NCBI GenBank assembly: GCA_017384945.1
Contig: JAFNSO010000018.1
Coordinates: 1-56,303 of the forward strand
Source of the DNA: Ruminococcus sp.
GTDB taxonomy: Bacteria > Bacillota > Clostridia > Oscillospirales > Acutalibacteraceae
Direction of reading: 5' to 3'
Length of the DNA stretch: 56,303 bases
A model generated the notes under the pieces. The model saw nothing but the letters and a program-made list of their open reading frames with translations, made no database searches and had not been told where the DNA came from. Shown here one piece after another: positions 1-8,795 of this stretch. The translations under genes were made by a program, and so were the position numbers. Each line of letters begins with the position of its first letter. The first letter of the stretch is position 1.

Positions 1-933
1 ATCCTTCTGGAGCTCGTCGAGGTACCAGTTCTGGATCTTCTTGCTCATATTGGCGCGGTTGCTCTTTTTGAAGCCGATGAACGTCATATTCTCGGACTCC
101 TTTAAGGCCTGCTTGTACTGGTCCTGAGTGATTTTGCTCTGGTCGACCATCTCTCTGAGCACAAGCTCGCGTCTGTCCTTGTTGTGCTTGGGATGAACAA
201 GGGGATTAAACTTGCTTGGGTTCTGGGTTATGCCCGCGATAGCCGCGCACTGGGCGATGGAGCACTTGTCGATGTTCTTGCCGAAGTAGAGATTCGCCGC
301 CGACTGAACACCCTGACAGTTGTTGCCGTAGTTTACGACGTTTAAGTAAGCCTCCAAGATCTCGTCCTTGGTGTACTCGGTTTCAAGCTTGAGCGCCTTG
401 ACGATTTCGCGGATTTTTCGGGTAAGGCTGACTTCGTTGTCGTCGGAGATGTTCTTTATCAGCTGCTGGGTCAGAGTAGAGCCGCCGTAGCTCGCCGTTC
501 CGCTGGAGAGATTGAGTATGGCTCCGACGGTTCGGTTGAGGTCGACGCCCTTGTGCTCGAGGAAACGCTTGTCCTCGATCGCGATCTGAGCGTCCTTCAT
601 GTGCTGCGGGATTTTGTTGAAGTCAACCCAGACTCTGTTCTCGGTCGAGTAGAGCGACTGGTACTTCTTGAATTCTCCCTTCGAGTTTTTTACGTAGATG
701 AAGCTCGTCTGATTGAGCTGCTTCGCCTTGAGGTTGATTCCCGTGTCCTCGGCGAAGATTCCGCCGATGTATATGGACAGGGAAATCGCGATTATCGTTC
801 CCGTTATGATGAAAACCATCATAAGCGTGAACAAAAACCTTCCCAAAGCCTTGAAAAATCTCTTCGCTCCGTGTGAGGGCGACGCCGAGTCGCTGTTCGG
901 AGCCGTGAATTTGCTGATGTCTGTTTCACGCAT
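1..933 (-). CDS. Class A penicillin-binding protein, N-terminal part (GT51 transglycosylase), cut by window edge
   Basis: Reading the minus strand from the ATG at 933 (Shine-Dalgarno AAGGAGT at 941-947) gives 311 residues with no stop before the left edge. Residues 1-30 are polar, then one hydrophobic helix at about 31-60 anchors the protein in the membrane. The rest is a GT51 peptidoglycan transglycosylase: EDKRFLEHKGVD holds the expected catalytic Glu of the ED..F..H.G motif, and GGSTLTQQLIKN and AYLNVVNYG follow in family order. The family polymerises lipid II glycan strands outside the membrane and normally continues into a transpeptidase domain, which lies outside this window. It is transcribed divergently from the small exported protein at 1154. 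The family call is firm; the exact PBP type cannot be decided from this part. Confidence 0.93.
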   Translation of the reverse strand, partial: MRETDISKFTAPNSDSASPSHGAKRFFKALGRFLFTLMMVFIITGTIIAISLSIYIGGIFAEDTGINLKAKQLNQTSFIYVKNSKGEFKKYQSLYSTENRVWVDFNKIPQHMKDAQIAIEDKRFLEHKGVDLNRTVGAILNLSSGTASYGGSTLTQQLIKNISDDNEVSLTRKIREIVKALKLETEYTKDEILEAYLNVVNYGNNCQGVQSAANLYFGKNIDKCSIAQCAAIAGITQNPSKFNPLVHPKHNKDRRELVLREMVDQSKITQDQYKQALKESENMTFIGFKKSNRANMSKKIQNWYLDELQKD

Positions 934-1019
934 AGAAAAAACTCCTTGCAATCAAATTAATTACCCCAAGTGTTGTTTCAGGGCATAGAGTTAAGCGCAA
1001 TTACACAATATTCTCCGAT

Positions 1020-1048
1020 AGTATAACATATTTCGCCCGATAAAGCAA
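1020..1048 (-). promoter_or_regulatory. Sigma-A-type promoter of the PBP gene
   Basis: On the minus strand TTGCTT (1048-1043) and TATACT (1025-1020) are separated by 17 bases. The element sits about 87 bases upstream of the PBP start codon. Confidence 0.6.
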
Positions 1049-1153
1049 GAGCTGCGCCGATTTTTGCCTATTAAATAGTATAAAAGCGCAAAAAGCGTGA
1101 AATAATAGCCTTTAGCAGAGGGTAATATAATAAAAAACGAAACGGGGAATTGT

Positions 1154-1492
1154 ATGAAAAGACTGATTCTGAGCGCCGCGGCGCTTATATGCGCGCTTGC
1201 CGCGATGTCGGCTTTGCTCGGAAAAAATGAGAGCGCAAGGGAAAAAAGCGTCGCTGTGCTCAGTCCCGCGACGGTCACCGCCGTAACAGCCGCCGAGCCT
1301 CAAGGTATGTTCGTTGTAAAAAGCGAGGACGGGGTCGTCGTCGTAGCGGAGAAGAGCTCGGGAAAAATTCTCAGGAAAACCGAGACCCAGACAGCCCTTC
1401 TTCCTCCGGACGACAGGGAAAGGCTCGAGCGCGGGATCGAGGTAAAAAGCGAGAGCGAGCTTAGAAGTCTGCTTGAGGATATTTGCAGCTGA
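1154..1492 (+). CDS. Small exported protein with BofC C-terminal-like domain
   Basis: This 112-residue protein starts with a Lys-Arg pair and an Ala/Leu-rich hydrophobic stretch (residues 4-24) that looks like a signal peptide or single membrane anchor. Residues 50-112 (MFVVKSEDGVVVVAEK through RSLLEDICS) follow the pattern of the small BofC_C-like domain common in Clostridia: a short beta hairpin, then LLPPDDRERLERGIEVKSESELRSLLED. In Bacillus, BofC modulates sporulation signalling across the forespore space, but these short clostridial versions have no assigned role and none is claimed here. The gene stands alone: an intrinsic terminator follows at 1503 and the fatty-acid promoter comes after that. 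The ribosome-binding site (ACGGGGAA) is weak. Confidence 0.7.
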   Translation: MKRLILSAAALICALAAMSALLGKNESAREKSVAVLSPATVTAVTAAEPQGMFVVKSEDGVVVVAEKSSGKILRKTETQTALLPPDDRERLERGIEVKSESELRSLLEDICS

Positions 1493-1502
1493 TAAGGGTC
1501 TG

Positions 1503-1537
1503 AGGGCTTGTCTGATTTTTTCGGGCGAGCCCTTTTT
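1503..1537 (+). terminator. Intrinsic terminator after the BofC-like gene
   Basis: AGGGCTTGTC pairs with GGGCGAGCCCT (with G-U pairs) and is followed by TTTTT. It separates the small exported protein from the fab operon. Confidence 0.75.
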
Positions 1538-1552
1538 CCGAGTGAATTTCTA

Positions 1553-1581
1553 TTGACTAATTCGCTTAATTATAGTAGAAT
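1553..1581 (+). promoter_or_regulatory. Promoter of the fab-acc operon
   Basis: TTGACT (1553-1558) and TAGAAT (1576-1581) are 17 bases apart, about 80 bases ahead of fabK. A GGGAGACC/GGTTTCCC hairpin (about 1612-1630) lies in the leader. I could not match a FapR or FabT operator with confidence. Confidence 0.65.
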
Positions 1582-1659
1582 TATATAGGATGGATTTTTA
1601 TGTGAAATAACGGGAGACCGCGGGTTTCCCCCTTTGATTTGCGAAAAAAGGTGATACAT

Positions 1660-2610
1660 ATGATTTCAACTGTAATTAACGAAGCTCTCGGAATCGAATA
1701 CCCGATTTTTCAGGGCGGAATGGCTTGGGTCGCGGACGCGTCCCTCGCCGCAGGCGTAAGCAACGCGGGAGGACTCGGACTTATTGCCGCGATGAACTCA
1801 AACGGCGAGCAGCTCAGAGCCGAGATTAAAAAGTGCAAGGAGCTTACGGACAAGCCCTTCGGCGTAAATATTATGCTTATGAGCCCCTTCGCTGACGAGG
1901 TCGCGGACGTTGTCGTCGAGGAGGGCGTAAAGGTCGTCACTACAGGCGCGGGCACCCCGGGTAAATATATGGAAAAATGGAACGAAGCGGGTATCAAGGT
2001 CATCCCCGTTGTTCCGTCAACGGCTCTCGCGAGGAGAATGGAAAAGCTCGGAGCCTTCGCGGTCATCGCGGAGGGCGGCGAAAGCGGCGGCCATGTCGGA
2101 GACCTCACGACTATGGCTCTCGTTCCGCAGGTCGTCGACGCGGTGAGCATTCCCGTTATCGCTGCGGGCGGTATCGCCGACGGCAGACAGGTCGCGGCGT
2201 GCTTCCTGCTCGGAGCAGTCGGAGTTCAGGTCGGCACACGCTTCCTCGTAGCGACGGAATGTACGATCGCTCAGGAGTACAAGGACAAGATTTTAAAGGC
2301 GAAGGATATAGACACTGTAGTTACGGGCAAGCGTCTCGGACATCCCGTACGCTGTATCAAGAGCAGCTATACAAGAGAATATACGAAAATGGAGTACGAC
2401 TCCTCGACCTACTCCGACGAGGAGCTCGAGGCGAAGGGAGCCGGAGTGCTCCGTCTCGCCGCCCGCGAGGGAGACGTCAAAAACGGCTGTGTGCTCGCGG
2501 GTCAGGTTGCCTCAATGGTAACAAAGGAGGAACCCGCCGCGGACATCATCAAGGATTTGTTCACTAAGGCGGAGGAAGTTTTAGGCGGTGCGTCAAAATG
2601 GGTAAAATAG
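1660..2610 (+). CDS. fabK: Enoyl-[ACP] reductase II, FMN-dependent
   Basis: The 316-residue protein belongs to the nitronate monooxygenase/FabK fold. It opens with IEYPIFQGGMAW and carries the flavin-site motif EGGESGGHVG near residue 144 and the phosphate-binding VIAAGGIADGRQ near residue 175. FabK reduces the trans-2-enoyl-ACP double bond in the last step of each fatty-acid elongation round using NAD(P)H and FMN, and replaces FabI in many Firmicutes. I chose the ATG at 1660 because AAAGGTGA sits 6 bases upstream; a TTG at 1639 in the same frame would add seven residues without a site. It is the first gene of the operon, and its last 13 bases overlap fabD, implying coupled translation. Confidence 0.93.
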   Translation: MISTVINEALGIEYPIFQGGMAWVADASLAAGVSNAGGLGLIAAMNSNGEQLRAEIKKCKELTDKPFGVNIMLMSPFADEVADVVVEEGVKVVTTGAGTPGKYMEKWNEAGIKVIPVVPSTALARRMEKLGAFAVIAEGGESGGHVGDLTTMALVPQVVDAVSIPVIAAGGIADGRQVAACFLLGAVGVQVGTRFLVATECTIAQEYKDKILKAKDIDTVVTGKRLGHPVRCIKSSYTREYTKMEYDSSTYSDEELEAKGAGVLRLAAREGDVKNGCVLAGQVASMVTKEEPAADIIKDLFTKAEEVLGGASKWVK

Positions 2611-3500
2611 CTTTGGTTTTCTCGGGTCAGGGCGCTCAGTACACGGGAATGGGCAGGGAGCTTTACAATAGCTCACCCGCCGCGAAAGCCGTGTTCGATA
2701 TGGCTGACTCGATTCGCCCCGAAACCTCGAAGCAGTGCTTTGAGGCTCCGATCGAGGAGCTTTCGGTCACCGTCAACACCCAGCCCTGCGTCTTTACGGC
2801 TGATCTGGCGGCGGCAAGGGCGGTTGCCGAAAAGGGCGTGCGCCCCGACTGTGTCGCGGGCTTTTCGCTCGGAGAAATCGCGGCGCTTGCGTTTTCCTCT
2901 ATGCTCAGTGACGAGGACGCGTTCAGACTCGTCTGCAAAAGAGGCGAGCTGATGGACAAGGCGGCTAAGGAGAACCCCGGAGCTATGCTCGCGGTTATGA
3001 AGCTTCCCGCGGATAAAATCGAGGAGATCTGTTCAAAATACGAGGACACCTACCCCGTGAACTACAACAGTCCCGCCCAGACCGTCGTCGCGACTAAGGA
3101 GGAGAACGTTGACGCGCTTATCGCGGAGTTTTCCGACATAAAAGGAAGAGCAAAGAGACTCGCCGTCAGCGGCGCCTTCCACTCTCCGTTTATGGCTTCA
3201 GCGGCAGAGGGACTGTACGAATATATGAAGGACAAGGACTTCGGCGAGCCCGAGATCCCCGTATACTCAAACTACACCGCCAAGCCCTACGAGGGCGATT
3301 ACAAAGCGCTCGTCAGAGCTCAGGTCGAAAAGCCCGTCCGCTGGCAGCAGATCGTTGAAGATATGGCGTCTAACGGCGTCGATACGATCATAGAGGTCGG
3401 CGTGGGTAAAACCCTCACGGGTCTTGTCAAGAGAATTAACCCCGATATAAAGGTCATTAAGGTCGAGAACACCTCCGACCTTGAGTCGCTCAATATTTAA
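2598..3500 (+). CDS. fabD: Malonyl-CoA:ACP transacylase
   Basis: The protein has 300 residues, the usual length. It begins VFSGQGAQYTGMG, the typical oxyanion-loop start, has the nucleophile Ser90 in GFSLGEIAAL (the more common GHSLG has His where this has Phe), and has the catalytic His region SGAFHSPFM near residue 197. It moves malonyl from CoA to acyl carrier protein, supplying FabF. The start lies inside the end of fabK (13-base overlap, different frame) with only a weak GGCGGTG site, so it probably depends on ribosomes finishing fabK. No acpP gene is present in this operon, so the acceptor protein must be encoded elsewhere. Confidence 0.95.
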   Translation: MGKIALVFSGQGAQYTGMGRELYNSSPAAKAVFDMADSIRPETSKQCFEAPIEELSVTVNTQPCVFTADLAAARAVAEKGVRPDCVAGFSLGEIAALAFSSMLSDEDAFRLVCKRGELMDKAAKENPGAMLAVMKLPADKIEEICSKYEDTYPVNYNSPAQTVVATKEENVDALIAEFSDIKGRAKRLAVSGAFHSPFMASAAEGLYEYMKDKDFGEPEIPVYSNYTAKPYEGDYKALVRAQVEKPVRWQQIVEDMASNGVDTIIEVGVGKTLTGLVKRINPDIKVIKVENTSDLESLNI

Positions 3501-3513
3501 TAGGAGACATATT

Positions 3514-4257
3514 ATGGATTTTAAAGGAAAAACTGCCGTCGTTACCGGCGGCTACAGCGGAATCGGCAGGGCTGTTTCCGAAAAGCTCGCGTCTCTCGGC
3601 GCTGACATCGCTTTGGTCGGAATCGGCTCCGAAAACGACAAGAACGCCGCTCTGGAGTCAATCAGGGCTCTGGGCGTAAAGGTTCTCGCTTATGACTGCG
3701 ACGTGAGTGATTTTGCGGCGGGCGAGGCTGTTATCAAGGAAATTATTTCCGAGTTCGGAAAAATCGACATTCTCGTCAACAACGCGGGAATCACCCGCGA
3801 CAAGCTTATGCTTAATATGCCCGAGGAGGACTTTGACGCGGTAATCAACGTCAACCTCAAGGGCGCGTTCAATATGACAAAGCACGTTTACAAGCCCTTT
3901 ATGCGTCAGCGCTCGGGCAGAATCGTAAACGTAGCGAGCATAGTCGGTATCAACGGCAACGCGGGTCAGGCAAACTACTCGGCTTCAAAGGCGGGCGTTA
4001 TCGGACTCACAAAGTCCGTCGCGCGTGAGCTCGCCGCAAGGGGAGTCACCTGCAACGCCGTAGCCCCGGGCTACATCGACACCGCTATGACTCAGGCGCT
4101 GTCCGATAAGGTCAAGGACGAGATTTCAGCCTCGATCCCGATGAAGAGAAGAGGTCTCCCCGAGGACGTCGCGAACGTAATCACCTTCCTGTGCAGCGAT
4201 ATGGCGTCGTACGTAACAGGCGAGGTAATCCGCGTTGACGGCGGAATTGCTATGTAG
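3514..4257 (+). CDS. fabG: 3-oxoacyl-[ACP] reductase
   Basis: A 247-residue short-chain dehydrogenase. The NADPH-binding TGGYSGIG is at residues 11-18, NNAG at 89-92, and the catalytic Ser142, Tyr155 and Lys159 are all in place (YSASK). The C-terminus DGGIAM is typical of FabG. It reduces 3-ketoacyl-ACP to 3-hydroxyacyl-ACP. The start at 3514 has AGGAGA 6 bases upstream, whereas the frame is open back into fabD. It is followed by an unusual 164-base structured spacer before fabF; the other junctions from fabK to accA range from short gaps to overlaps. Confidence 0.95.
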   Translation: MDFKGKTAVVTGGYSGIGRAVSEKLASLGADIALVGIGSENDKNAALESIRALGVKVLAYDCDVSDFAAGEAVIKEIISEFGKIDILVNNAGITRDKLMLNMPEEDFDAVINVNLKGAFNMTKHVYKPFMRQRSGRIVNVASIVGINGNAGQANYSASKAGVIGLTKSVARELAARGVTCNAVAPGYIDTAMTQALSDKVKDEISASIPMKRRGLPEDVANVITFLCSDMASYVTGEVIRVDGGIAM

Positions 4258-4421
4258 CGTTGCGACCGCCGCCTGTGGCGGATGAAGGGAGCAAAAGCGC
4301 TCGGCAAAATAAGGAGTTGAAGGACTGCGAGGGGGCAGTCCGCGCAACGACTATATTTTGACGCGGACAGTTGCGACCGCTTGAAACCGAGCGCCGTTCA
4401 GAAAGGAGAATTAACTAATTT
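4258..4421 (+). repeat. Structured spacer between fabG and fabF with a direct repeat and alternative hairpins
   Basis: GTTGCGACCGC occurs at 4259-4269 and again at 4370-4380. Between the copies are three hairpins: CCGCC/GGCGG (4266-4281), GAGC/GCTC (about 4291-4304) and GGACTGC/GCAGTCC (4322-4341). CGCAAC at 4343-4348 can pair with GTTGCG of the downstream copy (4370-4375) or of the upstream copy (4259-4264). I see no start or convincing promoter inside. It may be a dispersed intergenic repeat or a processing/attenuation site that changes the ratio of fabF-accA to fabK-fabG. Confidence 0.6.
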
Positions 4422-5654
4422 ATGAGAAGAGTTGTTGTAACAGGCTTAGGCGCTGTTACGCCTGTCGGTAATGATGTTCCCACAATGTGGAAGAATATGC
4501 TCGACGGCGTTTGCGGTATTGATAAAATCCGGAAATTTGACACCGAAAACCTCGCGGTCAAAATCGCGGGCGAGGTAAAGGACTTTGACCCCACCACGGT
4601 CATTGAGAAGCGCGACGTGAGAAAGACCGATATGTACACGATTTTTGCCCTCGCAGCCGCTAAGGAGGCGGTCGAGGACAGCGGGATCATAGGCACGATC
4701 GACCCGAAGCGTCTCGGCTCCTACATAGGCGCGGGTATCGGCGGTCTTTACACCTTCTATGAAAACGCTCAGGGAATGATTGAAAAGGGCCCCCGCAAGG
4801 TCAGCCCTCATTTCATCCCCAAGATGATCGGAAATATCGCCACGGGTCAGGTTGCTATCAAATATAACGCGAAGGGTCCCTCGCTTTCGACGATGTCGGC
4901 GTGCGCTTCGGGCTCTAACTCTGTCGGAGAGGCGTTCCACGCGGTAAAGGACGGCTACGCCGACGCGGTTATCGCGGGCGGCGCGGAGTGCGTTGTTCAC
5001 CCGCTCACTATCGCGGGCTTCTCGAATATGAAGGCTCTCTCGACAACCGAGGATCCGAAAAAGGCGTCCATCCCGTTTGACGTAAAGCGCAACGGCTTTG
5101 TAATGGGCGAGGGCGCGGGCGTTCTTATCCTCGAGGAGTACGAGCACGCAAAGGCGAGAGGCGCGAAGATTTATGCCGAAATGGTAGGCTACGGCAACAC
5201 CTGCGACGCTCACCACGTCACGGCTCCGTCGCCCGACGGCGAGTGTCTCGCCGAGGCTATCCGCGTGTCCTTCGCTGAGGGCAATGTGACCGACGAGGAC
5301 ACAATCTACCTTAACGCTCACGGAACCTCCACTCCGATGAACGACAAGACCGAGACTATGGCTATAAAGTCCGCTCTCGGCGAAAAAGCCTACGACATCA
5401 GCGTAAGCTCAACAAAATCAATGACAGGTCATATGCTCGGCGCTACGGGCGCTATTGAGGCGATAGTTGCCGTTCTCGCGGTAAGCGAGGGCAAAATCCC
5501 GCCCACAATCGGCACCGACGAGCCCGACCCCGAGTGTGACCTTGACTATACTCTCGGCAAGGCGAGAGACAGAGCCGTCACCGTCGCCGCAAGCACCAAC
5601 CTCGGCTTCGGCGGTCACGACACCTGCCTTGTATTCAGAAAATCGGAGGACTGA
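4422..5654 (+). CDS. fabF: 3-oxoacyl-[ACP] synthase II
   Basis: The 410-residue condensing enzyme has the full Cys-His-His triad: Cys161 in SACASGSNS, His300 in [11 protein letters not shown] and His337 in [15 protein letters not shown]. It elongates acyl-ACP with malonyl-ACP and releases CO2. GAAAGGAG lies about 10 bases before the start, so translation is independent of fabG despite the long spacer. The 3' end carries the ribosome-binding site of accB. No FabH gene, which starts new chains, is present in the window. Confidence 0.96.
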   Translation: MRRVVVTGLGAVTPVGNDVPTMWKNMLDGVCGIDKIRKFDTENLAVKIAGEVKDFDPTTVIEKRDVRKTDMYTIFALAAAKEAVEDSGIIGTIDPKRLGSYIGAGIGGLYTFYENAQGMIEKGPRKVSPHFIPKMIGNIATGQVAIKYNAKGPSLSTMSACASGSNSVGEAFHAVKDGYADAVIAGGAECVVHPLTIAGFSNMKALSTTEDPKKASIPFDVKRNGFVMGEGAGVLILEEYEHAKARGAKIYAEMVGYGNTCDAHHVTAPSPDGECLAEAIRVSFAEGNVTDEDTIYLNAHGTSTPMNDKTETMAIKSALGEKAYDISVSSTKSMTGHMLGATGAIEAIVAVLAVSEGKIPPTIGTDEPDPECDLDYTLGKARDRAVTVAASTNLGFGGHDTCLVFRKSED

Positions 5655-5658
5655 AAAA

Positions 5659-6105
5659 ATGATCGATATTGAAACACTGAAGGAATATATTAAGGTGCTT
5701 GAGGAAAGCTCCCTCGCCGAAATCGAAATCAGCGACGAGGAGGATTCTATCCGCCTCGCTAAGCCCTGCGCGGAGCCTCCCGTGGTCACGGTTTCGTCGA
5801 GCGCTCCCGCCGCGGCTCCCGTTCAGACCGCCGCTCCCGCCGCCGCTGTAAGCGCGGCTACCGCTTCCTCGGGCAAGAGCATTAAGAGCCCGATGGTCGG
5901 CGTTTTTTACGCCGCTCCCGCTCCCGAAATGCCCCCCTTCGTCAAGGTTGGCGACACAGTTCAGAAGGGCGACGTCGTCTGCATTATCGAGGCTATGAAG
6001 ATTATGAACGAGATTACCGCCGACCAGAGCGGAACCATTGAGGAAATCCTCGTCGGCAACGGCGACGTTGTTGAGTTCGACCAGCCTCTATTCAGAATCA
6101 AATAA
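5659..6105 (+). CDS. accB: Biotin carboxyl carrier protein of acetyl-CoA carboxylase
   Basis: The 148-residue protein has a charged N-terminal segment, an Ala/Pro-rich linker (about residues 38-72, [15 protein letters not shown]) and a C-terminal biotinyl domain with the attachment motif EAMKIMNE. Lys114 is the expected biotinylated residue. The thumb loop typical of AccB is visible around [16 protein letters not shown]. The start at 5659 follows the fabF stop by 4 bases and uses CGGAGGA inside the fabF end; an open stretch upstream in this frame is only the shadow of fabF. Its biotin is carboxylated by AccC and read out by AccA/AccD, all encoded just downstream. Confidence 0.95.
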   Translation: MIDIETLKEYIKVLEESSLAEIEISDEEDSIRLAKPCAEPPVVTVSSSAPAAAPVQTAAPAAAVSAATASSGKSIKSPMVGVFYAAPAPEMPPFVKVGDTVQKGDVVCIIEAMKIMNEITADQSGTIEEILVGNGDVVEFDQPLFRIK

Positions 6106-6114
6106 GGTGATACT

Positions 6115-6531
6115 ATGTTAAATCAGGAACAGATCAAGGAAATTATCCCTCATCGCGACAATATGCTCCTCGTGCAGGAGGCTGAGGCGGTCGACGAGAC
6201 TACCTCTCACGGCAAGTACACCGTCAGCGGCGACGAGTTCTTTTTGAAGGGTCATTTTCCCGGCAACCCCGTCGTTCCGGGCGTAATTCTGTGCGAAATG
6301 ATGGCTCAGTCGAGCTGCGTAATGCTCGCTGACAAGTGCAAGGGCAAGACACCCTACTTCACAAAGATGGACAACGTCAAGTTCAAGGGTATGGTTAAGC
6401 CCGGGGACACACTCGAGACGACCTGCACCCTCACCCGCTCGAGAGGTAATTTCTACTTCATCAACGCCAAGGGCTATGTCGACGGCAAGCTCTGCGTCAG
6501 CGCGGATTTCAGCTTCGCGCTTGTTGATTAA
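6115..6531 (+). CDS. fabZ: 3-hydroxyacyl-[ACP] dehydratase
   Basis: A 138-residue single hot-dog domain. His47 in GHFPGNPVVPGV and Glu61 in LCEMMAQ are the catalytic pair. It removes water from 3-hydroxyacyl-ACP to form the substrate of FabK. IPHRDNMLL near the N-terminus is the usual start of FabZ. It sits between accB and accC, an order common in clostridial fab-acc operons. The upstream site is AAGGTGA. Confidence 0.96.
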   Translation: MLNQEQIKEIIPHRDNMLLVQEAEAVDETTSHGKYTVSGDEFFLKGHFPGNPVVPGVILCEMMAQSSCVMLADKCKGKTPYFTKMDNVKFKGMVKPGDTLETTCTLTRSRGNFYFINAKGYVDGKLCVSADFSFALVD

Positions 6532-6554
6532 GTTTTTCGGAAGTGATTATATAA

Positions 6555-7904
6555 ATGTTTAGTAAAATACTGGTCGCGAACCGAGGAGAAATCGCGGTTC
6601 GTATTATCCGCGCGTGCCGTGAAATGGGTATCTCCACCGTGGCGGTTTATTCGACCGCCGACAGGGACGCCATGCACGTCCAGCTCGCCGACGAGAGCTA
6701 CTGCGTAGGCGGCGCCAGGGTCGGCGAAAGCTACCTCAATATGCCCGCTATCCTCACAGCCGCGCTCGAAAGCGGCGCGCAGGCGATTCACCCCGGCTAC
6801 GGACTTCTTTCCGAGAACGCGAAGTTTGTCAAGCTCTGCGAGGAGTGCAACATCGAGTTCATCGGTCCGAGCTCCGAGATGATAAACCTGCTCGGCGACA
6901 AGGATATGGCGCGCAAGACAATGCGTAACGCGGGAGTTCCCGTCACCCCGGGTACAGACGTGCTCGAAAACGTACAGTCCGCGAAGGAGCTCGCGGCTGA
7001 GGTGGGTTACCCCCTGCTTATAAAGGCTCGCTCGGGCGGCGGCGGAAGAGGAATCCGTCTTGTCGAAACGCCCGAGGAATTTGAGAACGCTTATAACAGC
7101 GCTTACTCCGAGGCTGAGGCTGCCTTCGGCGACGGAGCGCTTTACATAGAAAAGTATCTGAAGCCCGTTAAGCACATCGAAATGCAGCTGCTCTGCGACA
7201 AACACGGCAACGCGATTTGTCTCGGAGAGCGCGAGTGCTCCGTCCAGCGTCACAACCAGAAGCTTATCGAGGAGAGCCCGTCTCCCTCAATCAGCGAGGA
7301 AACCCGCGAGGCTATGATTGACGCGGCGATTAAGGCGGCTCACGCGGTCAACTACAACTCGGTCGGCACCGTAGAGTTTCTTTACGATAAGGACGGCAAC
7401 TTCTACTTTATGGAAATGAACACCCGCTTGCAGGTCGAACACGGCGTTTCCGAAATGGTTACGGGTATGGACATCGTTCAGTGGCAGATACGTGTCGCGG
7501 CGGGAGCAAGGCTCAACCGCACTCAGGACAAGGTCTACTTCCACGGCCACGCGATCGAGTGCCGTATCAACGCCGAGGACCCCGAGCACAACTACCGTCC
7601 GAGCTGCGGCAGGATCACGGGACTCCACGTTCCCGGCGGCTCCTTCGTCAGATTTGACACCGCTTTGTATCAGAACTATAATATCCCGCCGTTTTACGAT
7701 TCGATGATCGGCAAGGTTATCGTTCAGGGTCGTACCCGTGAGCTTGCCGTCAGAAAGATGAAAATGGCGCTTTCCGAGCTTTCGATTCAGGGAGTAACGG
7801 TCAACCGTGACCTGATGATCGATATTCTCTCCGAAAAGGAGTTCCTCGACGGAAGCTACACGACCGATTTTATGGAGAATTTTGAAAAACGTAAGAATAA
7901 CTGA
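6555..7904 (+). CDS. accC: Biotin carboxylase of acetyl-CoA carboxylase
   Basis: The 449-residue ATP-grasp enzyme matches the usual length. It opens FSKILVANRGEIAVRIIRA, has the glycine-rich lid KARSGGGGRGIR near residue 160, and has the catalytic region MEMNTRLQVEHGVSEMVTG near residue 287, where metal-binding Glu and catalytic Arg lie. In the usual motif QVEHPVTE the Pro is Gly here. It carboxylates biotin on AccB with ATP and bicarbonate in the first half of malonyl-CoA synthesis. Confidence 0.96.
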   Translation: MFSKILVANRGEIAVRIIRACREMGISTVAVYSTADRDAMHVQLADESYCVGGARVGESYLNMPAILTAALESGAQAIHPGYGLLSENAKFVKLCEECNIEFIGPSSEMINLLGDKDMARKTMRNAGVPVTPGTDVLENVQSAKELAAEVGYPLLIKARSGGGGRGIRLVETPEEFENAYNSAYSEAEAAFGDGALYIEKYLKPVKHIEMQLLCDKHGNAICLGERECSVQRHNQKLIEESPSPSISEETREAMIDAAIKAAHAVNYNSVGTVEFLYDKDGNFYFMEMNTRLQVEHGVSEMVTGMDIVQWQIRVAAGARLNRTQDKVYFHGHAIECRINAEDPEHNYRPSCGRITGLHVPGGSFVRFDTALYQNYNIPPFYDSMIGKVIVQGRTRELAVRKMKMALSELSIQGVTVNRDLMIDILSEKEFLDGSYTTDFMENFEKRKNN

Positions 7905-7913
7905 GGTGCTTAA

Positions 7914-8795
7914 ATGGATTTGTTCGCGTTTATAAAACCTAAAAACGAGCTCGAGCAGCAGGGAACCGAGGCTGAGACAAAAAAGCCCTACGTTCCCGAC
8001 GAAATGTGGACGAAATGTCCCGAATGCGGAACGCTTCTGCTCACCACGGATATTGAGGAAAATTTACAGGTTTGCTCGAAGTGTAACCACCACTTCCGTC
8101 TCGGCGCCCGAAAGAGGATCGAGATTATCACCGACTGCGACAGCTTTGTTGAAATGGACAGGGATTTTTCGAGCGTTAACATAATCGATTTCCCCGGCTA
8201 CGACGAAAAGCTCGAGAAGGGCAGGGAAAAAAGCGGGGAGAACGAGAGTGTGATCTGCGGCACCGCGAAAATCCGCGGAATCAAGACCGTGATAATCAGT
8301 ATGAACGCGGACTTTATGATGGGCTCGATGGGCACCGTCACGGGCGACAAAATCACCCGCGCCTTTGAGTACGCGACCGAGAATATGCTCCCTGTTGTCG
8401 CGTTCACCGTTTCGGGCGGCGCGAGAATGCAGGAGGGTATCCTCTCGCTTATGCAGATGGCAAAGACCTCGGGCGCTGTCAAAAAGCACAGCGACGCGGG
8501 ACTTTTGTATATAACCGTTCTGACTGACCCGACCTCGGGCGGCGTTACGGCGTCCTTCGCTATGGAGGGCGACATCATCCTCGCCGAGCCAAAGGCGCTG
8601 ATCGCCTTTGCGGGTCCGAGGGTCATTGAGCAGACTATCCGCCAGAAGCTCCCCAAGGACTTCCAGACCGCCGAGTTTTTGCAGGCAAAGGGCTTTGTGG
8701 ACAAGGTTGTAGACCGACGCTATTTGAAGGATACGATCGCCCATCTGCTCAAAATTCACAACTACACGGAGGAGGAGACCGATGAGCGCGTATGA
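7914..8795 (+). CDS. accD: Acetyl-CoA carboxylase carboxyltransferase, beta subunit
   Basis: The 293-residue protein carries a four-Cys zinc ribbon at residues 38-61 (CPECGTLL and CSKCNHHF), followed by a crotonase-fold carboxyltransferase domain with SGGARMQEG and DPTSGGVTASFAM. With AccA it transfers the carboxyl group from biotin to acetyl-CoA. The stop overlaps accA by 14 bases, so the two subunits are probably translated in step. Confidence 0.95.
   Translation: MDLFAFIKPKNELEQQGTEAETKKPYVPDEMWTKCPECGTLLLTTDIEENLQVCSKCNHHFRLGARKRIEIITDCDSFVEMDRDFSSVNIIDFPGYDEKLEKGREKSGENESVICGTAKIRGIKTVIISMNADFMMGSMGTVTGDKITRAFEYATENMLPVVAFTVSGGARMQEGILSLMQMAKTSGAVKKHSDAGLLYITVLTDPTSGGVTASFAMEGDIILAEPKALIAFAGPRVIEQTIRQKLPKDFQTAEFLQAKGFVDKVVDRRYLKDTIAHLLKIHNYTEEETDERV

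Noticed and set aside
4446-5321. A 291-codon minus-strand frame opposite fabF
   Set aside because: Antisense shadow with implausible composition (Arg/Asp/Val-rich) and no ribosome site.
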